Positions 56,092-63,784 of a stretch of 64,000 nt of DNA are shown here, in pieces; position 1 is the stretch's first letter; each line of letters starts with the position of its first letter. The position numbers and the translations under genes are program-made. The stretch covers positions 39,857-103,856 of the forward strand of contig JAGYJQ010000009.1 in NCBI GenBank assembly GCA_018401935.1, read 5' to 3'. The stretch comes from Balneolaceae bacterium (GTDB taxonomy: Bacteria > Bacteroidota > Rhodothermia > Balneolales > Balneolaceae). A model generated the notes under the pieces. The model had not been told where the DNA came from and did not search any database. It saw only the letters and a list, made by a program, of their open reading frames with translations.

Positions 56092-56877
56092 ATGTCCAGA
56101 TATTTTTTGTCCATTGAGTTTGATGGAGCCTCTTTTTCGGGTTGGCAAATTCAGCCGGATGCCCCAACAGTGGAGGGAGCAATTGAAGAAGCGCTTGGGC
56201 TGCTTTTCCAGCAGCCGATGGATATCATAGGGCAGGGTAGAACGGATGCCGGAGTTCATGCTAAGGCTCAAGTAGCACACATCGATATTAGCCCCGACGA
56301 TTGGCATAGATTTGGAAAAAAAACGGCCAATAGTCCAGACGAAGATCGATCACTGCTGCTTCACCGGTTAAATCGATTACTTGGGCCTACCATCTACATT
56401 TCGGCTATTCGTGAGGTAAAAGACGATGCGCATGCTCGATTCGATGCCTTATCTCGAAGTTATTTGTATCGTATTGTGACTGAGCCCAGTCCATTGCGAG
56501 CCCATCAATCTTGGTATGCGGGGGGGCATTGGAATGTAGGGGTGCTTAACGAATTAGCGGATCAGATAGTAGGGGAACATGACTTTGATTCCCTATCGAA
56601 AACAAATCCTGAGAATTATACCACCTTGTGTAAGATAGAAGAATCGCGATGGATTATTGAAGGAGATGAGCTCTTCTATAAAGTCACTGCAAATCGTTTT
56701 TTGCGTAACATGGTACGTAGGTTAGTCGGGACTATGTGGCATATGCAGGATCAAGAGATGGGTTCATCGAATACCGTATCTTGGATATACGATCGCAAAG
56801 ATCATCAGATATACACGGCACCCGCCCATGCTTTGTGTCTTGTAAGGGTACACTATCCGTCTGGAATTTTTATTTAG
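56092..56877 (+). CDS. truA: tRNA pseudouridine synthase A
   Basis: Converts uridines 38-40 of the tRNA anticodon stem to pseudouridine. The catalytic aspartate is D52 in GRTDAGVHA; further conserved elements are FLRNMVRRLVGTM and LPHRLN-like LHRLNRLL, and the SRSYLYRI strand. 261 residues, normal length. Starts one base after the upstream stop. Confidence 0.96.
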   Translation: MSRYFLSIEFDGASFSGWQIQPDAPTVEGAIEEALGLLFQQPMDIIGQGRTDAGVHAKAQVAHIDISPDDWHRFGKKTANSPDEDRSLLLHRLNRLLGPTIYISAIREVKDDAHARFDALSRSYLYRIVTEPSPLRAHQSWYAGGHWNVGVLNELADQIVGEHDFDSLSKTNPENYTTLCKIEESRWIIEGDELFYKVTANRFLRNMVRRLVGTMWHMQDQEMGSSNTVSWIYDRKDHQIYTAPAHALCLVRVHYPSGIFI

Positions 56878-57035
56878 AATTCTTCTAAATAAGCTTGCGA
56901 GCAATTGGAATAATTGTTAATTTAGATTTAATCTATATAAAGATAAGTCAGGCATAAGTCAGCTCTATGCACACCTAGCTTTATCTAGCCCTAACTCTAT
57001 CAGAGATTAACCCTCACCAAAGATACCTACTTGCA

Positions 57036-59399
57036 ATGATTCCTTTATTTAGCTCTTGTTGTGATTCGATACATCCCACCGTCAACTCAAACAAGAAATC
57101 TCTAAAAGTAACCCTGACCACGACCATGCTCATAATGGCATTAGCTGCGCTACTAGGTCAAGAACTTAAGGCCCAATTACTAGTAAAGACTGATAATAGC
57201 AAGGTTGTGTTTACTCGTGCCAATTTGGAAGGGGCGTCAAAAGTGGCTGACGCCGATACACAGTCTGTACCGCCTATTCAGCGATTGGAATTAGATCGAA
57301 TAACGGTTACTGCAAGCCCCTCATGGCAGACTCAAACCCCGGGTGCCGCCACTTATCTTGGCCTTGCTCGACTACAGCAATTCGATTACTCGAATGTACA
57401 TCGTGTATTGAGCCAGGTTGGAGGCGTGTATATGCAGGAGGAAGATGGATTTGGATTACGTCCCAACGTCGGGATGAGGGGTACTGGGGTTTCAAGAAGT
57501 GCAAAAATAACCCTGATGGAAGATGGAATTTTAGCCGCCCCCGCGCCATATAGTGCCCCTGCAGCGTATTACTTTCCAACGATGGCTCGAATGGAGGGGC
57601 TGGAGGTGAGGAAAGGTTCTTCCCAAATTAAATACGGGCCATATACTACGGGAGGGGCACTTAATTTACTTTCGGCGCGTATCCCATTTGAGTGGAAGGG
57701 GGAGGCGAAACTAATGGCTGGGGGCTATGGTAGTGAAAAGTTTAGTGTAAAGATTGGGGATACTCGAGGCCAATTTGGGTATGTTTTTCAGGGTTTAATG
57801 CAATCTAACGACGGATTTAAAGAGCTGCCTAATGGAATGGAGACCGGCTTTGATGTTCAAGACTATATTTTGAAGTTACGGTTCCAATCCGATTCCTCAG
57901 CCCCACGGTTTCAACGATTAGAGGTGAAAGCCGGGTATTATGATGAGCTATCAAACGAAACCTATCTCGGGTTAAGCTATCAAGATTTTCAAGAAAATCC
58001 TTATCTGCGCTATGCTTCATCGGCTATTGACCAAATGAATGCCGATCAGTACCAACTAAGTGTAAAATACTTTACCCAATGGGCTTCGGGTTGGAATGCA
58101 AGTTTGACTGCCTATCAACAAGAAGTTAATAGGAATTGGTATAAATTAGATAAAGTCATGGGTACCAGCATTGGTGCCATTCTAGCCTCACCAGATGCCT
58201 ACCCAGCAGAGTATGCTTCCTTGCGAGGTCAAAGTACAGGGAATGCTGATTATGCGGTAAAGGCGAATAACAGAGCCTACTACTCACGCGGAATCCAGGT
58301 ACAAGCTTCGCAGCAATGGGGGTGGTCAGAGTCTAAAATGCGTCTGGAGCTTGGATTGCGTGTACATGCAGATGGAATGGACCGGTTTCAGTGGGTAGAT
58401 GATTATCGCATGGAAGAGGGTGCCTTACTCTTGTCCAATGAAGGAATTCCAGGAACCGATAGTAATCGCTTAGAATCCGCTATTGCTTGGGCAAGCTATA
58501 CCCAATTAGAATGGATCCGTGGTAATTGGAGCCTGAGTCCCGGTATCCGAGTAGAGTATATTGATCTGAGCCGTGAAGATTATGGCAAGGCGGATGTAGG
58601 CCGTTCAGGAAGCAGTTTGAATGTTACCGATAATATGCTTTGGGCGGTCATGCCAGGGCTTGGTTTCACCTACGAATCAATCAATGGATTAAACGTATTT
58701 GGAGGGCTTCACAAGGGATTTGCTCCTCCATCACCAGGATCTTCAGAAGGTACAGACTCCGAGCAAAGTTTGAATTACGAGTTAGGGCTTCGATGGCTTA
58801 GCTCCACACGTTTTTCTATAGAGTCGGCTATCTTTTATAATGATTACTCAAATCTACTTGGTAATGATTTAGCTGCTGCAGGCGGTGGGGGGGGGACCGC
58901 ACAGTTTAATGCGGGAGCCGTTAGTATTTGGGGATTTGAATGGGCAGGAAACTACGATTGGCTCATTCCTAATAGCTCTATTCGAATGCCACTGAGTTTA
59001 GTGTACACCTTGACTGAATCTTCATTCAATTCTTCTTTTGATAGTGACTATGGGCCTTGGAGTGAGGTAAGCAAAGGAGATGCTCTACCGTATTTGCCAA
59101 AGCATCAATGGAACCTTGGCTGGGGCTTAGTGGTAGATGATGTACAAGCCAATGTTAATTACCGGCATCAATCCGATATGCGAACGGAAGCAGGTCAAAG
59201 CGCCATTAACGCCGATAATGGCATTGAAGGGCATCATATCATAGATGTAAGCATGGCCTATTCAATTAATACCTGGTCTACCTTTCAGCTTCACCTGAGA
59301 AATGTGTTGGATACTCGGTATGCCGTAGCGGCGCGACCAGCAGGCTACCGACCGGGTTTGCCTCGAATGGTTGAGGCCGGTATTAGGCTGGATTTTTAG
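57036..59399 (+). CDS. TonB-dependent receptor, FecA-like (iron/siderophore type)
   Basis: A 787-residue outer-membrane receptor. A signal segment (TTTMLIMALAALLGQELKAQ) precedes a plug domain (residues about 90-210) with PNVGMRGTGVSRSAKITLMEDGI, VRKGSSQIKYGPYTTGGALNLLSARIP (the FecA/citrate-type signature), then a 22-strand barrel ending AARPAGYRPGLPRMVEAGIRLDF (C-terminal F). No carboxypeptidase-like N-terminal domain or STN domain is present, so no FecR-type signalling is expected. Probable substrate is an iron chelate; not testable here. A 158-base AT-rich leader precedes it. Confidence 0.9.
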   Translation: MIPLFSSCCDSIHPTVNSNKKSLKVTLTTTMLIMALAALLGQELKAQLLVKTDNSKVVFTRANLEGASKVADADTQSVPPIQRLELDRITVTASPSWQTQTPGAATYLGLARLQQFDYSNVHRVLSQVGGVYMQEEDGFGLRPNVGMRGTGVSRSAKITLMEDGILAAPAPYSAPAAYYFPTMARMEGLEVRKGSSQIKYGPYTTGGALNLLSARIPFEWKGEAKLMAGGYGSEKFSVKIGDTRGQFGYVFQGLMQSNDGFKELPNGMETGFDVQDYILKLRFQSDSSAPRFQRLEVKAGYYDELSNETYLGLSYQDFQENPYLRYASSAIDQMNADQYQLSVKYFTQWASGWNASLTAYQQEVNRNWYKLDKVMGTSIGAILASPDAYPAEYASLRGQSTGNADYAVKANNRAYYSRGIQVQASQQWGWSESKMRLELGLRVHADGMDRFQWVDDYRMEEGALLLSNEGIPGTDSNRLESAIAWASYTQLEWIRGNWSLSPGIRVEYIDLSREDYGKADVGRSGSSLNVTDNMLWAVMPGLGFTYESINGLNVFGGLHKGFAPPSPGSSEGTDSEQSLNYELGLRWLSSTRFSIESAIFYNDYSNLLGNDLAAAGGGGGTAQFNAGAVSIWGFEWAGNYDWLIPNSSIRMPLSLVYTLTESSFNSSFDSDYGPWSEVSKGDALPYLPKHQWNLGWGLVVDDVQANVNYRHQSDMRTEAGQSAINADNGIEGHHIIDVSMAYSINTWSTFQLHLRNVLDTRYAVAARPAGYRPGLPRMVEAGIRLDF

Positions 59400-59486
59400 G
59401 CTAAAACAAGTCGCAACTTTATAGTGTCCACATACCGATGTTGATCTACCCGTTCATTGCGCCTAGGTGGCTATGGACCAACCTAG

Positions 59487-60626
59487 TTAAAAATTAATGG
59501 TTACTTGTAACCGTGACTGAATTGAATGGGATGGTTCAATCCCCGAACTAAGCCGGTACGACATATCACCCTGAATTTTCAACGAATACTGGGCTATGTA
59601 CTTATTTAATCCAAAGGTATACTCTTCGACCGAGTTCACTTTATCCTGAATGCTAATATTAGGTTCTGTAACAGCTAAACGAAGGGCTAGTTCCACATTA
59701 TTATCCAATAAATAACCGCCCTGAATACTATACCCATGCCCATCGAACACAGGTATTTCGGCTTCTAGGATTGGATCCTTGGTTGATCGTACTATCCACT
59801 CTCCCATAACAGACCAGCCTTGGTATTTAAACATACCGTCAAGGTAGAGGGTCGAGATATCGGTAGTTAACTCATTGGGGAATGCGGCTCCACGTTGCCC
59901 CCGATTCGCATTGGCTTCGTCGTTGAAATTATAGGCTACGCCAAGGGATAATTTTGGCATCGGTTCTCTCTGAATATCGGAACCTTTGATATCTCCTCCC
60001 TTAATGAATGTACCCAAAGGCAACCAATCTACCCGTCCAGTGTAGCTGTAGCCTTGGGTATTCGCACCACGAAAAATACCCTCCCCATTGGACAGGGCGC
60101 TTGAAATCCGTAGCTCTGAGGCACCTAATTTGGTCTTATAAAACGCCCAAATTCCAAGATCTTTTTGGAGATCAAAAATGGAATGAACGATCGAACGATC
60201 TACAAATTGAAGGTATTTAAGGGACACCAACTGACTCCGAGCCGCTGGTAAAGTCTCTTGCCCAAACCAAATACTCAGTTTTGGATTTACCTGAAATTTA
60301 AATGCGGCATCATACAGATTTTGATTGTTACTCTCGAAGCGTAATTGAATTTTATACGTTAGTCTTGGATCTATCACAAAGCCAGTGACATAAAATCGAG
60401 TCCGTCTATTTTTTACCAAAAATTCAGGTGAATGAGCCTCTGTATCAGTGAAGATAAGTTGGTTTTGCAGTACAGGATTAACTCTATAACTAAATGTGGT
60501 GTCCTTCGATACAAAACGTAGCCCACTTTCTAGGGTGGGGGTAGTCACTTGGGCATTCGTGGCCAGAGGCAGTAACAGCCAAGAAATGAGCATGAGCATT
60601 TTTAGAGCTATCGTAATCTTAATCAT
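59487..60626 (-). CDS. Phosphate-selective porin O/P-like outer-membrane protein
   Basis: A 379-residue barrel with a signal peptide (IALKMLMLISWLLLPLATNA). Strand segments (FKVNPKLSIWFGQETLPAARSQ, VDRSIVHSIFDLQKDLGIWAFYK) resemble the Porin_O_P/OprP family, including LGIW and the N-terminal region. C-terminal end QSRLQVTINF is barrel-like. It lies 52 bases downstream of the ArsR-family gene on the same strand; a control link with phosphate/arsenate is suggested by context only. Confidence 0.8.
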   Translation of the reverse strand: MIKITIALKMLMLISWLLLPLATNAQVTTPTLESGLRFVSKDTTFSYRVNPVLQNQLIFTDTEAHSPEFLVKNRRTRFYVTGFVIDPRLTYKIQLRFESNNQNLYDAAFKFQVNPKLSIWFGQETLPAARSQLVSLKYLQFVDRSIVHSIFDLQKDLGIWAFYKTKLGASELRISSALSNGEGIFRGANTQGYSYTGRVDWLPLGTFIKGGDIKGSDIQREPMPKLSLGVAYNFNDEANANRGQRGAAFPNELTTDISTLYLDGMFKYQGWSVMGEWIVRSTKDPILEAEIPVFDGHGYSIQGGYLLDNNVELALRLAVTEPNISIQDKVNSVEEYTFGLNKYIAQYSLKIQGDMSYRLSSGIEPSHSIQSRLQVTINF

Positions 60627-60678
60627 AGATTGTATTGGGAAAAGATTGAACGATAAATAAATTAATCCTATGTGCCGA

Positions 60679-61011
60679 TCAACAGCATTTCTGTGAAACC
60701 GTGGTATTCATTCTTTGCAGCAAAGGAATCACCTTAGTCTGCATCAATTCCATGCCTTTTTGGCTAATACAATAACAACTCCGAACCCCTTCTATAGTGC
60801 CATCGATTAATTGTGCCTCCTTTAATGCTTTAAGATGTTGGGATACGGTAGATTGGGCAAGCGGTAATTGATGGGTCAAATCCCCACAATAACAGCTTCT
60901 TTGATGGGCAAGATAGTCAAGTATGGCTAATCTTGCGGGATGGGCTAAGGCTTTTAGTGTCCGAGCCGTTTCTTCATGTTCGAGAGTAATAAAAGTAGAT
61001 GATGTGGTCAA
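60679..61011 (-). CDS. ArsR-family transcriptional repressor
   Basis: A 110-residue winged-helix protein. The recognition helix is LAQSTVSQHLKALKEAQLI, and the metal-site position before it has cysteines SCYCGDL (compare the ELCVCDL arsenic site of E. coli ArsR). A second SCYCIS and a C-terminal CC are extra candidate thiol ligands. The start is read as TTG at 61011, following an operator-like inverted repeat (61017-61048). It heads a two-gene set with the porin. A metalloid-responsive repressor is plausible but not shown. Confidence 0.85.
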   Translation of the reverse strand: MTTSSTFITLEHEETARTLKALAHPARLAILDYLAHQRSCYCGDLTHQLPLAQSTVSQHLKALKEAQLIDGTIEGVRSCYCISQKGMELMQTKVIPLLQRMNTTVSQKCC

Positions 61012-61016
61012 AGCGT

Positions 61017-61048
61017 ACGATTAATTTAGATAATCGTAAAAATACGAT
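61017..61048. promoter_or_regulatory. Probable ArsR operator: overlapping inverted repeats
   Basis: ATCGTA (61033-61038) and TACGAT (61043-61048) form an inverted repeat around AAAA; ACGATTA (61017-61023) and TAATCGT (61031-61037) form a second. The half-site ACGAT/ATCGT occurs three times within 32 bases immediately upstream of the arsR start, as expected for autoregulation by a dimeric repressor. Confidence 0.6.
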
Positions 61049-61209
61049 GAATATATATTTTATGCTTGACTTAGTTATGAGGCTTGGTTCATTCTTAACG
61101 AACTAGGCTGATTAGGGTAGAACACGTGTGACGAAGCTAAAGCATTGGTTAAAAGATTTTCCTGGTTGATGCAGCTTGCACTCCTGATCAAAAAAATTGC
61201 ATTTTAGTG

Positions 61210-61241
61210 TTGACTGGAGTTAAATATAATGTCTATATTTG
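61210..61241 (+). promoter_or_regulatory. Bacteroidota-type promoter (-33/-7) of tRNA-Asn
   Basis: TTG at 61210-61212 and TATATTTG at 61234-61241, separated by 21 bases, match the TTG-N19-21-TAnnTTTG consensus used by the Bacteroidota primary sigma factor. The tRNA begins 29 bases after the end of the -7 element. Confidence 0.75.
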
Positions 61242-61270
61242 CTCCTCACATTTTTGTATATATGTCACTT

Positions 61271-61342
61271 TCCTCGGTAGCTCAGTGGCAGAGCAATCGG
61301 CTGTTAACCGATCGGTCGTTGGTTCGAATCCAACCCGGGGAG
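61271..61342 (+). tRNA. tRNA-Asn (anticodon GUU)
   Basis: Cloverleaf readable by eye: acceptor TCCTCGG pairs with CCGGGGA (61335-61341; one wobble), D-arm GTAGCTCAGTGGCAGAGC, anticodon stem ATCGG-CTGTTAA-CCGAT with anticodon GTT, T-arm GTTGGTTCGAATCCAAC, discriminator G. CC follows but no full encoded CCA. A 12-bp terminator hairpin follows. tRNA genes are frequent island integration sites. Confidence 0.97.
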
Positions 61343-61359
61343 CCGCTAAAGGATTGAAG

Positions 61360-61398
61360 TGCGAACTTTGAATTTTTTTCAGAGTTCGCATTTTTTTT
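61360..61398 (+). terminator. Rho-independent terminator after tRNA-Asn
   Basis: TGCGAACTTTGA (61360-61371) pairs with TCAGAGTTCGCA (61379-61390, one wobble) around a 7-base AT loop and runs into TTTTTTTT (61391-61398). Confidence 0.9.
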
Positions 61399-61479
61399 GA
61401 GCCCTTCTTTATGGCTTCCCATTCCCTGAAATTAGATAGTGGTCACACACGTAGTCGATCTTAGTTCTCTCACTAACTT

Positions 61480-61900
61480 TGCTCTTATTAACAACTGTGC
61501 AGATTCGACATTTTTAAAGTATTGTGAGAATGTAGGTTTTATACCAGAAATTGGTTTTATCGCTATCATAGATTCACAAAAGGAGATTATAACAATCTTG
61601 CTATTGCATACATGTTAGAGACATCATGATAAATGCAAAAGATATTGAGTTTGATAAAGAAACACTGAGTTTCATACTCTCAATGAATCATAAAAGACAT
61701 CCAAGAAGTTAGAGATATCAAAAGTCTTGTAGAAAGAATATTGATAACAATAAACTCATTCTTAAGCAGCTTGAAAGTCAATGCAACTCATGGAGTTTAA
61801 CCAGCAATATTTAAATCGCTTTTTTGAAACGGGCACACTTACTAAAAAGGACTTGTTAGATTTCTATATGGGGGAAGAAGTAAAGGACAAGTTCAAATGA
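61480..61900 (+). pseudogene. Decayed ORF remnants between tRNA-Asn and the hsdR fragment
   Basis: Short readable pieces lie in several frames: one ending FTKGDYNNLAIAYMLETS, then ATG 61626 (MINAKDIEFDKETLSFILSM, stop at 61710), a continuation in another frame (KDIQEVRDIKSLVERIL), and ATG 61781 (39 aa, ending FYMGEEVKDKFK, stop at 61898-61900). The pieces look like one or two genes broken by frameshifts, possibly accessory genes of a restriction locus. I do not recognise them. The last stop overlaps the start of the hsdR fragment. Confidence 0.5.
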
Positions 61901-62064
61901 CTGAAAAGATATTGATGGCTATGAAATTCACCGAAGCACAACTTGAGCAAGCCATTATCTCCCCTTTAGGAGAGCAAGGCTATCCGTATGCAGTAGGTTC
62001 CTCTATTATTCGAACTGAAGAGAAGTGCTTATTTCAGAAGATCTGCGGCATATCATCAAAATGA
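61897..62064 (+). pseudogene. hsdR 5' fragment (type I restriction subunit), truncated copy 1
   Basis: ATG 61897 opens a 55-residue frame MTEKILMAMKFTEAQLEQAI, then SPLGEQGYPYAVGSSIIR. The FTEAxLEQAIIxLLGxxGYxxxxGxxI pattern is the N-terminus of type I restriction HsdR/DEAD-type nucleases. The frame ends at TGA 62062 after GISSK, so the rest of the gene is missing here. A 43-bp segment of its start (61921-61963) recurs at 63742 after hipA. Confidence 0.65.
61921..61963 (+). repeat. 43-bp direct repeat, copy 1 (hsdR start)
   Basis: The sequence starting atgaaattcaccgaagcaca matches 63742-63784 in 42 of 43 positions (g at 61947, a at 63768). Flanking bases outside the repeat differ. The two copies bracket the hipB-hipA module. 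Confidence 0.95.
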
Positions 62065-62139
62065 TTATTTTGTACTAATTAATATAATGTTTTAATAATG
62101 ACACAAAAAATAGCATATTTGTTTCATTAATGATTTATT

Positions 62140-62451
62140 ATGGCAAACAGTAGCGCGATATTATTACCAAAAACAGAACGAATTCTAACAACGGTTGGCG
62201 AGCAAATTAAACTCGCACGGCTAAGAAGAAAGCTTAGTAGCGAGCAAGTAGCTGAACGCGCAGGTATTGGTAGATCAACACTCGTTAGAATAGAGAAAGG
62301 TGATGCTGGTGTAAGCATAGGGCATTTAATTAATGTGTTAAGAGTGTTGGGCTTAGAGAAGGATTTTCTATTACTAGCTAAGGATGATGAGCTTGGAAGA
62401 AAACTGCAAGACGCTGACATAAATACAAAAAGTAGAGCTCCTAAAAGGTAA
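62140..62451 (+). CDS. hipB: HipB-like XRE-family antitoxin/repressor
   Basis: A 103-residue protein with one helix-turn-helix (IKLARLRRKLSSEQVAERAGI, RSTLVRIEKGDAGVSIG) in the XRE/HipB arrangement. It is one base upstream of hipA (stop 62449-62451, ATG 62453), so synthesised together. HipB normally binds HipA and represses the operon. The C-terminus (LQDADINTKSRAPKR) is short and basic. No operator could be identified in the AT-rich upstream 75 bases. Confidence 0.9.
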   Translation: MANSSAILLPKTERILTTVGEQIKLARLRRKLSSEQVAERAGIGRSTLVRIEKGDAGVSIGHLINVLRVLGLEKDFLLLAKDDELGRKLQDADINTKSRAPKR

Positions 62452-62452
62452 C

Positions 62453-63733
62453 ATGAAAAACACTACCAATCATAGAGTAATACTGGTTTACGCTGACTGG
62501 CAAGGCCTTGAAGGGGCACAGTTTGTTGGTACGCTAAATGCTGATAGGGTAAGAGGTAGTGAAGTATTCTCATTTACTTACTCTGAAGAGTGGTTAGCCA
62601 ATGGTTATGCTCAAGTGATAGATCCTGATTTGCAACTCTTTGCTGGCAGACAATATATTGGTGATGAAGACAAGTACAATTTCGGTGTCTTTACAGATTC
62701 CTCTCCCGACCGATGGGGACGTGTGCTAATGAGAAGACGCGAAGCTGCTCTGGCCAGACAAGAAGAAAGATCACTCAAAACTCTTTTCGAAACCGACTAT
62801 TTATTAGGTGTATTTGATGAACATCGTATGGGCGGGCTACGATTTAAGCTCACAGAAGACGGTCCATTTTTAAATAACAATAGAACCTTGGCAGCTCCTC
62901 CTTGGACATCTATCAGAGAATTAGAACAGGTCAGCTTACGTCTTGAAGAGGATGATGTGGTCAATGATCCGGAATACCTCAATTGGTTAAATATGTTAAT
63001 TGCTCCAGGTTCATCCCTTGGTGGTGCTAGACCTAAAGCTAGTGTGGTAGATAATAAAGGACATCTTTGGATTGCCAAGTTTCCAAGCCGTAACGATGAA
63101 GGTAATGTTGGTGCCTGGGAATGGGTCACTTATCAAATTGCATTGAATTGTGGCATTCATATGGCAGAGGCACAAGCCAGACAATTCTCTTCAACCTACC
63201 ATACTTTTTTAACCAAAAGATTCGACAGAACCACCGATAACTCCAGACTTCATTTCGCTTCCGCAATGACTCTTTTAGGGTACAAAGACGGTAATGACTT
63301 TCAAGATGGTGTCAGCTATCTAGAATTAGTAGAATTTTTAAGCACAAATGGGGCCAATGTCACTGACAATCTTCACCAACTATGGAGGAGAATTGTATTC
63401 AGTATGTGCGTTAGCAACACCGATGATCATTTAAGAAATCATGGATTTATGCTAACCTCAACTGGTTGGGAGTTATCTCCTGCTTACGACATCAACCCGG
63501 TTGAGACAGGTTTTGGTCTTAAATTAAATGTTTCTGAAGATGATAATGCTATAGACCTAGACCTAGCAAGATCTGTAGCTCCATACTTTAGACTTAATAG
63601 GGAACAAGCAGAGCAGATTATTACAGAAATTAAATCAGCAGTACAGTCATGGCGTAGGCTCGCAGAACAAGCTGGCATATCAAGAAATGAAATTGAACTT
63701 AAATCGAATGCATTTCGATTAGTAAATAGCTAA
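62453..63733 (+). CDS. hipA: HipA-family serine/threonine kinase toxin
   Basis: A 426-residue full-length HipA with the N-terminal coupling domain (NFGVFTDSSPDRWGRVLMRRRE) and the kinase core. The flexible P-loop SSLGGARPK corresponds to the autophosphorylated-serine loop of HipA. The catalytic loop SNTDDHLRNHG carries the catalytic aspartate and asparagine, and ELSPAYDINP is the DFG-like metal aspartate. All key residues are intact. HipA kinases phosphorylate aminoacyl-tRNA synthetases and trigger dormancy; whether this one is toxic is untested. The stop is 8 bases before the second hsdR start. Confidence 0.92.
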   Translation: MKNTTNHRVILVYADWQGLEGAQFVGTLNADRVRGSEVFSFTYSEEWLANGYAQVIDPDLQLFAGRQYIGDEDKYNFGVFTDSSPDRWGRVLMRRREAALARQEERSLKTLFETDYLLGVFDEHRMGGLRFKLTEDGPFLNNNRTLAAPPWTSIRELEQVSLRLEEDDVVNDPEYLNWLNMLIAPGSSLGGARPKASVVDNKGHLWIAKFPSRNDEGNVGAWEWVTYQIALNCGIHMAEAQARQFSSTYHTFLTKRFDRTTDNSRLHFASAMTLLGYKDGNDFQDGVSYLELVEFLSTNGANVTDNLHQLWRRIVFSMCVSNTDDHLRNHGFMLTSTGWELSPAYDINPVETGFGLKLNVSEDDNAIDLDLARSVAPYFRLNREQAEQIITEIKSAVQSWRRLAEQAGISRNEIELKSNAFRLVNS

Positions 63734-63741
63734 CACAAACC

Positions 63742-63784
63742 ATGAAATTCACCGAAGCACAACTTGAACAAGCCATTATCTCCC
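63742..63784 (+). repeat. 43-bp direct repeat, copy 2 (hsdR start, then IS)
   Basis: Second copy of the hsdR 5' end, with an ATG at 63742 eight bases after the hipA stop. The match to copy 1 ends at 63784, exactly where the next element begins, so this hsdR is interrupted at codon 14-15. Confidence 0.92.

Noticed and set aside
59400..59486. Hairpin (CTAGGT.../...AACCTAG) between the FecA-like receptor and the porin
   Set aside because: The stem is short with a bulge and no T tract on either strand; not enough to call a terminator.
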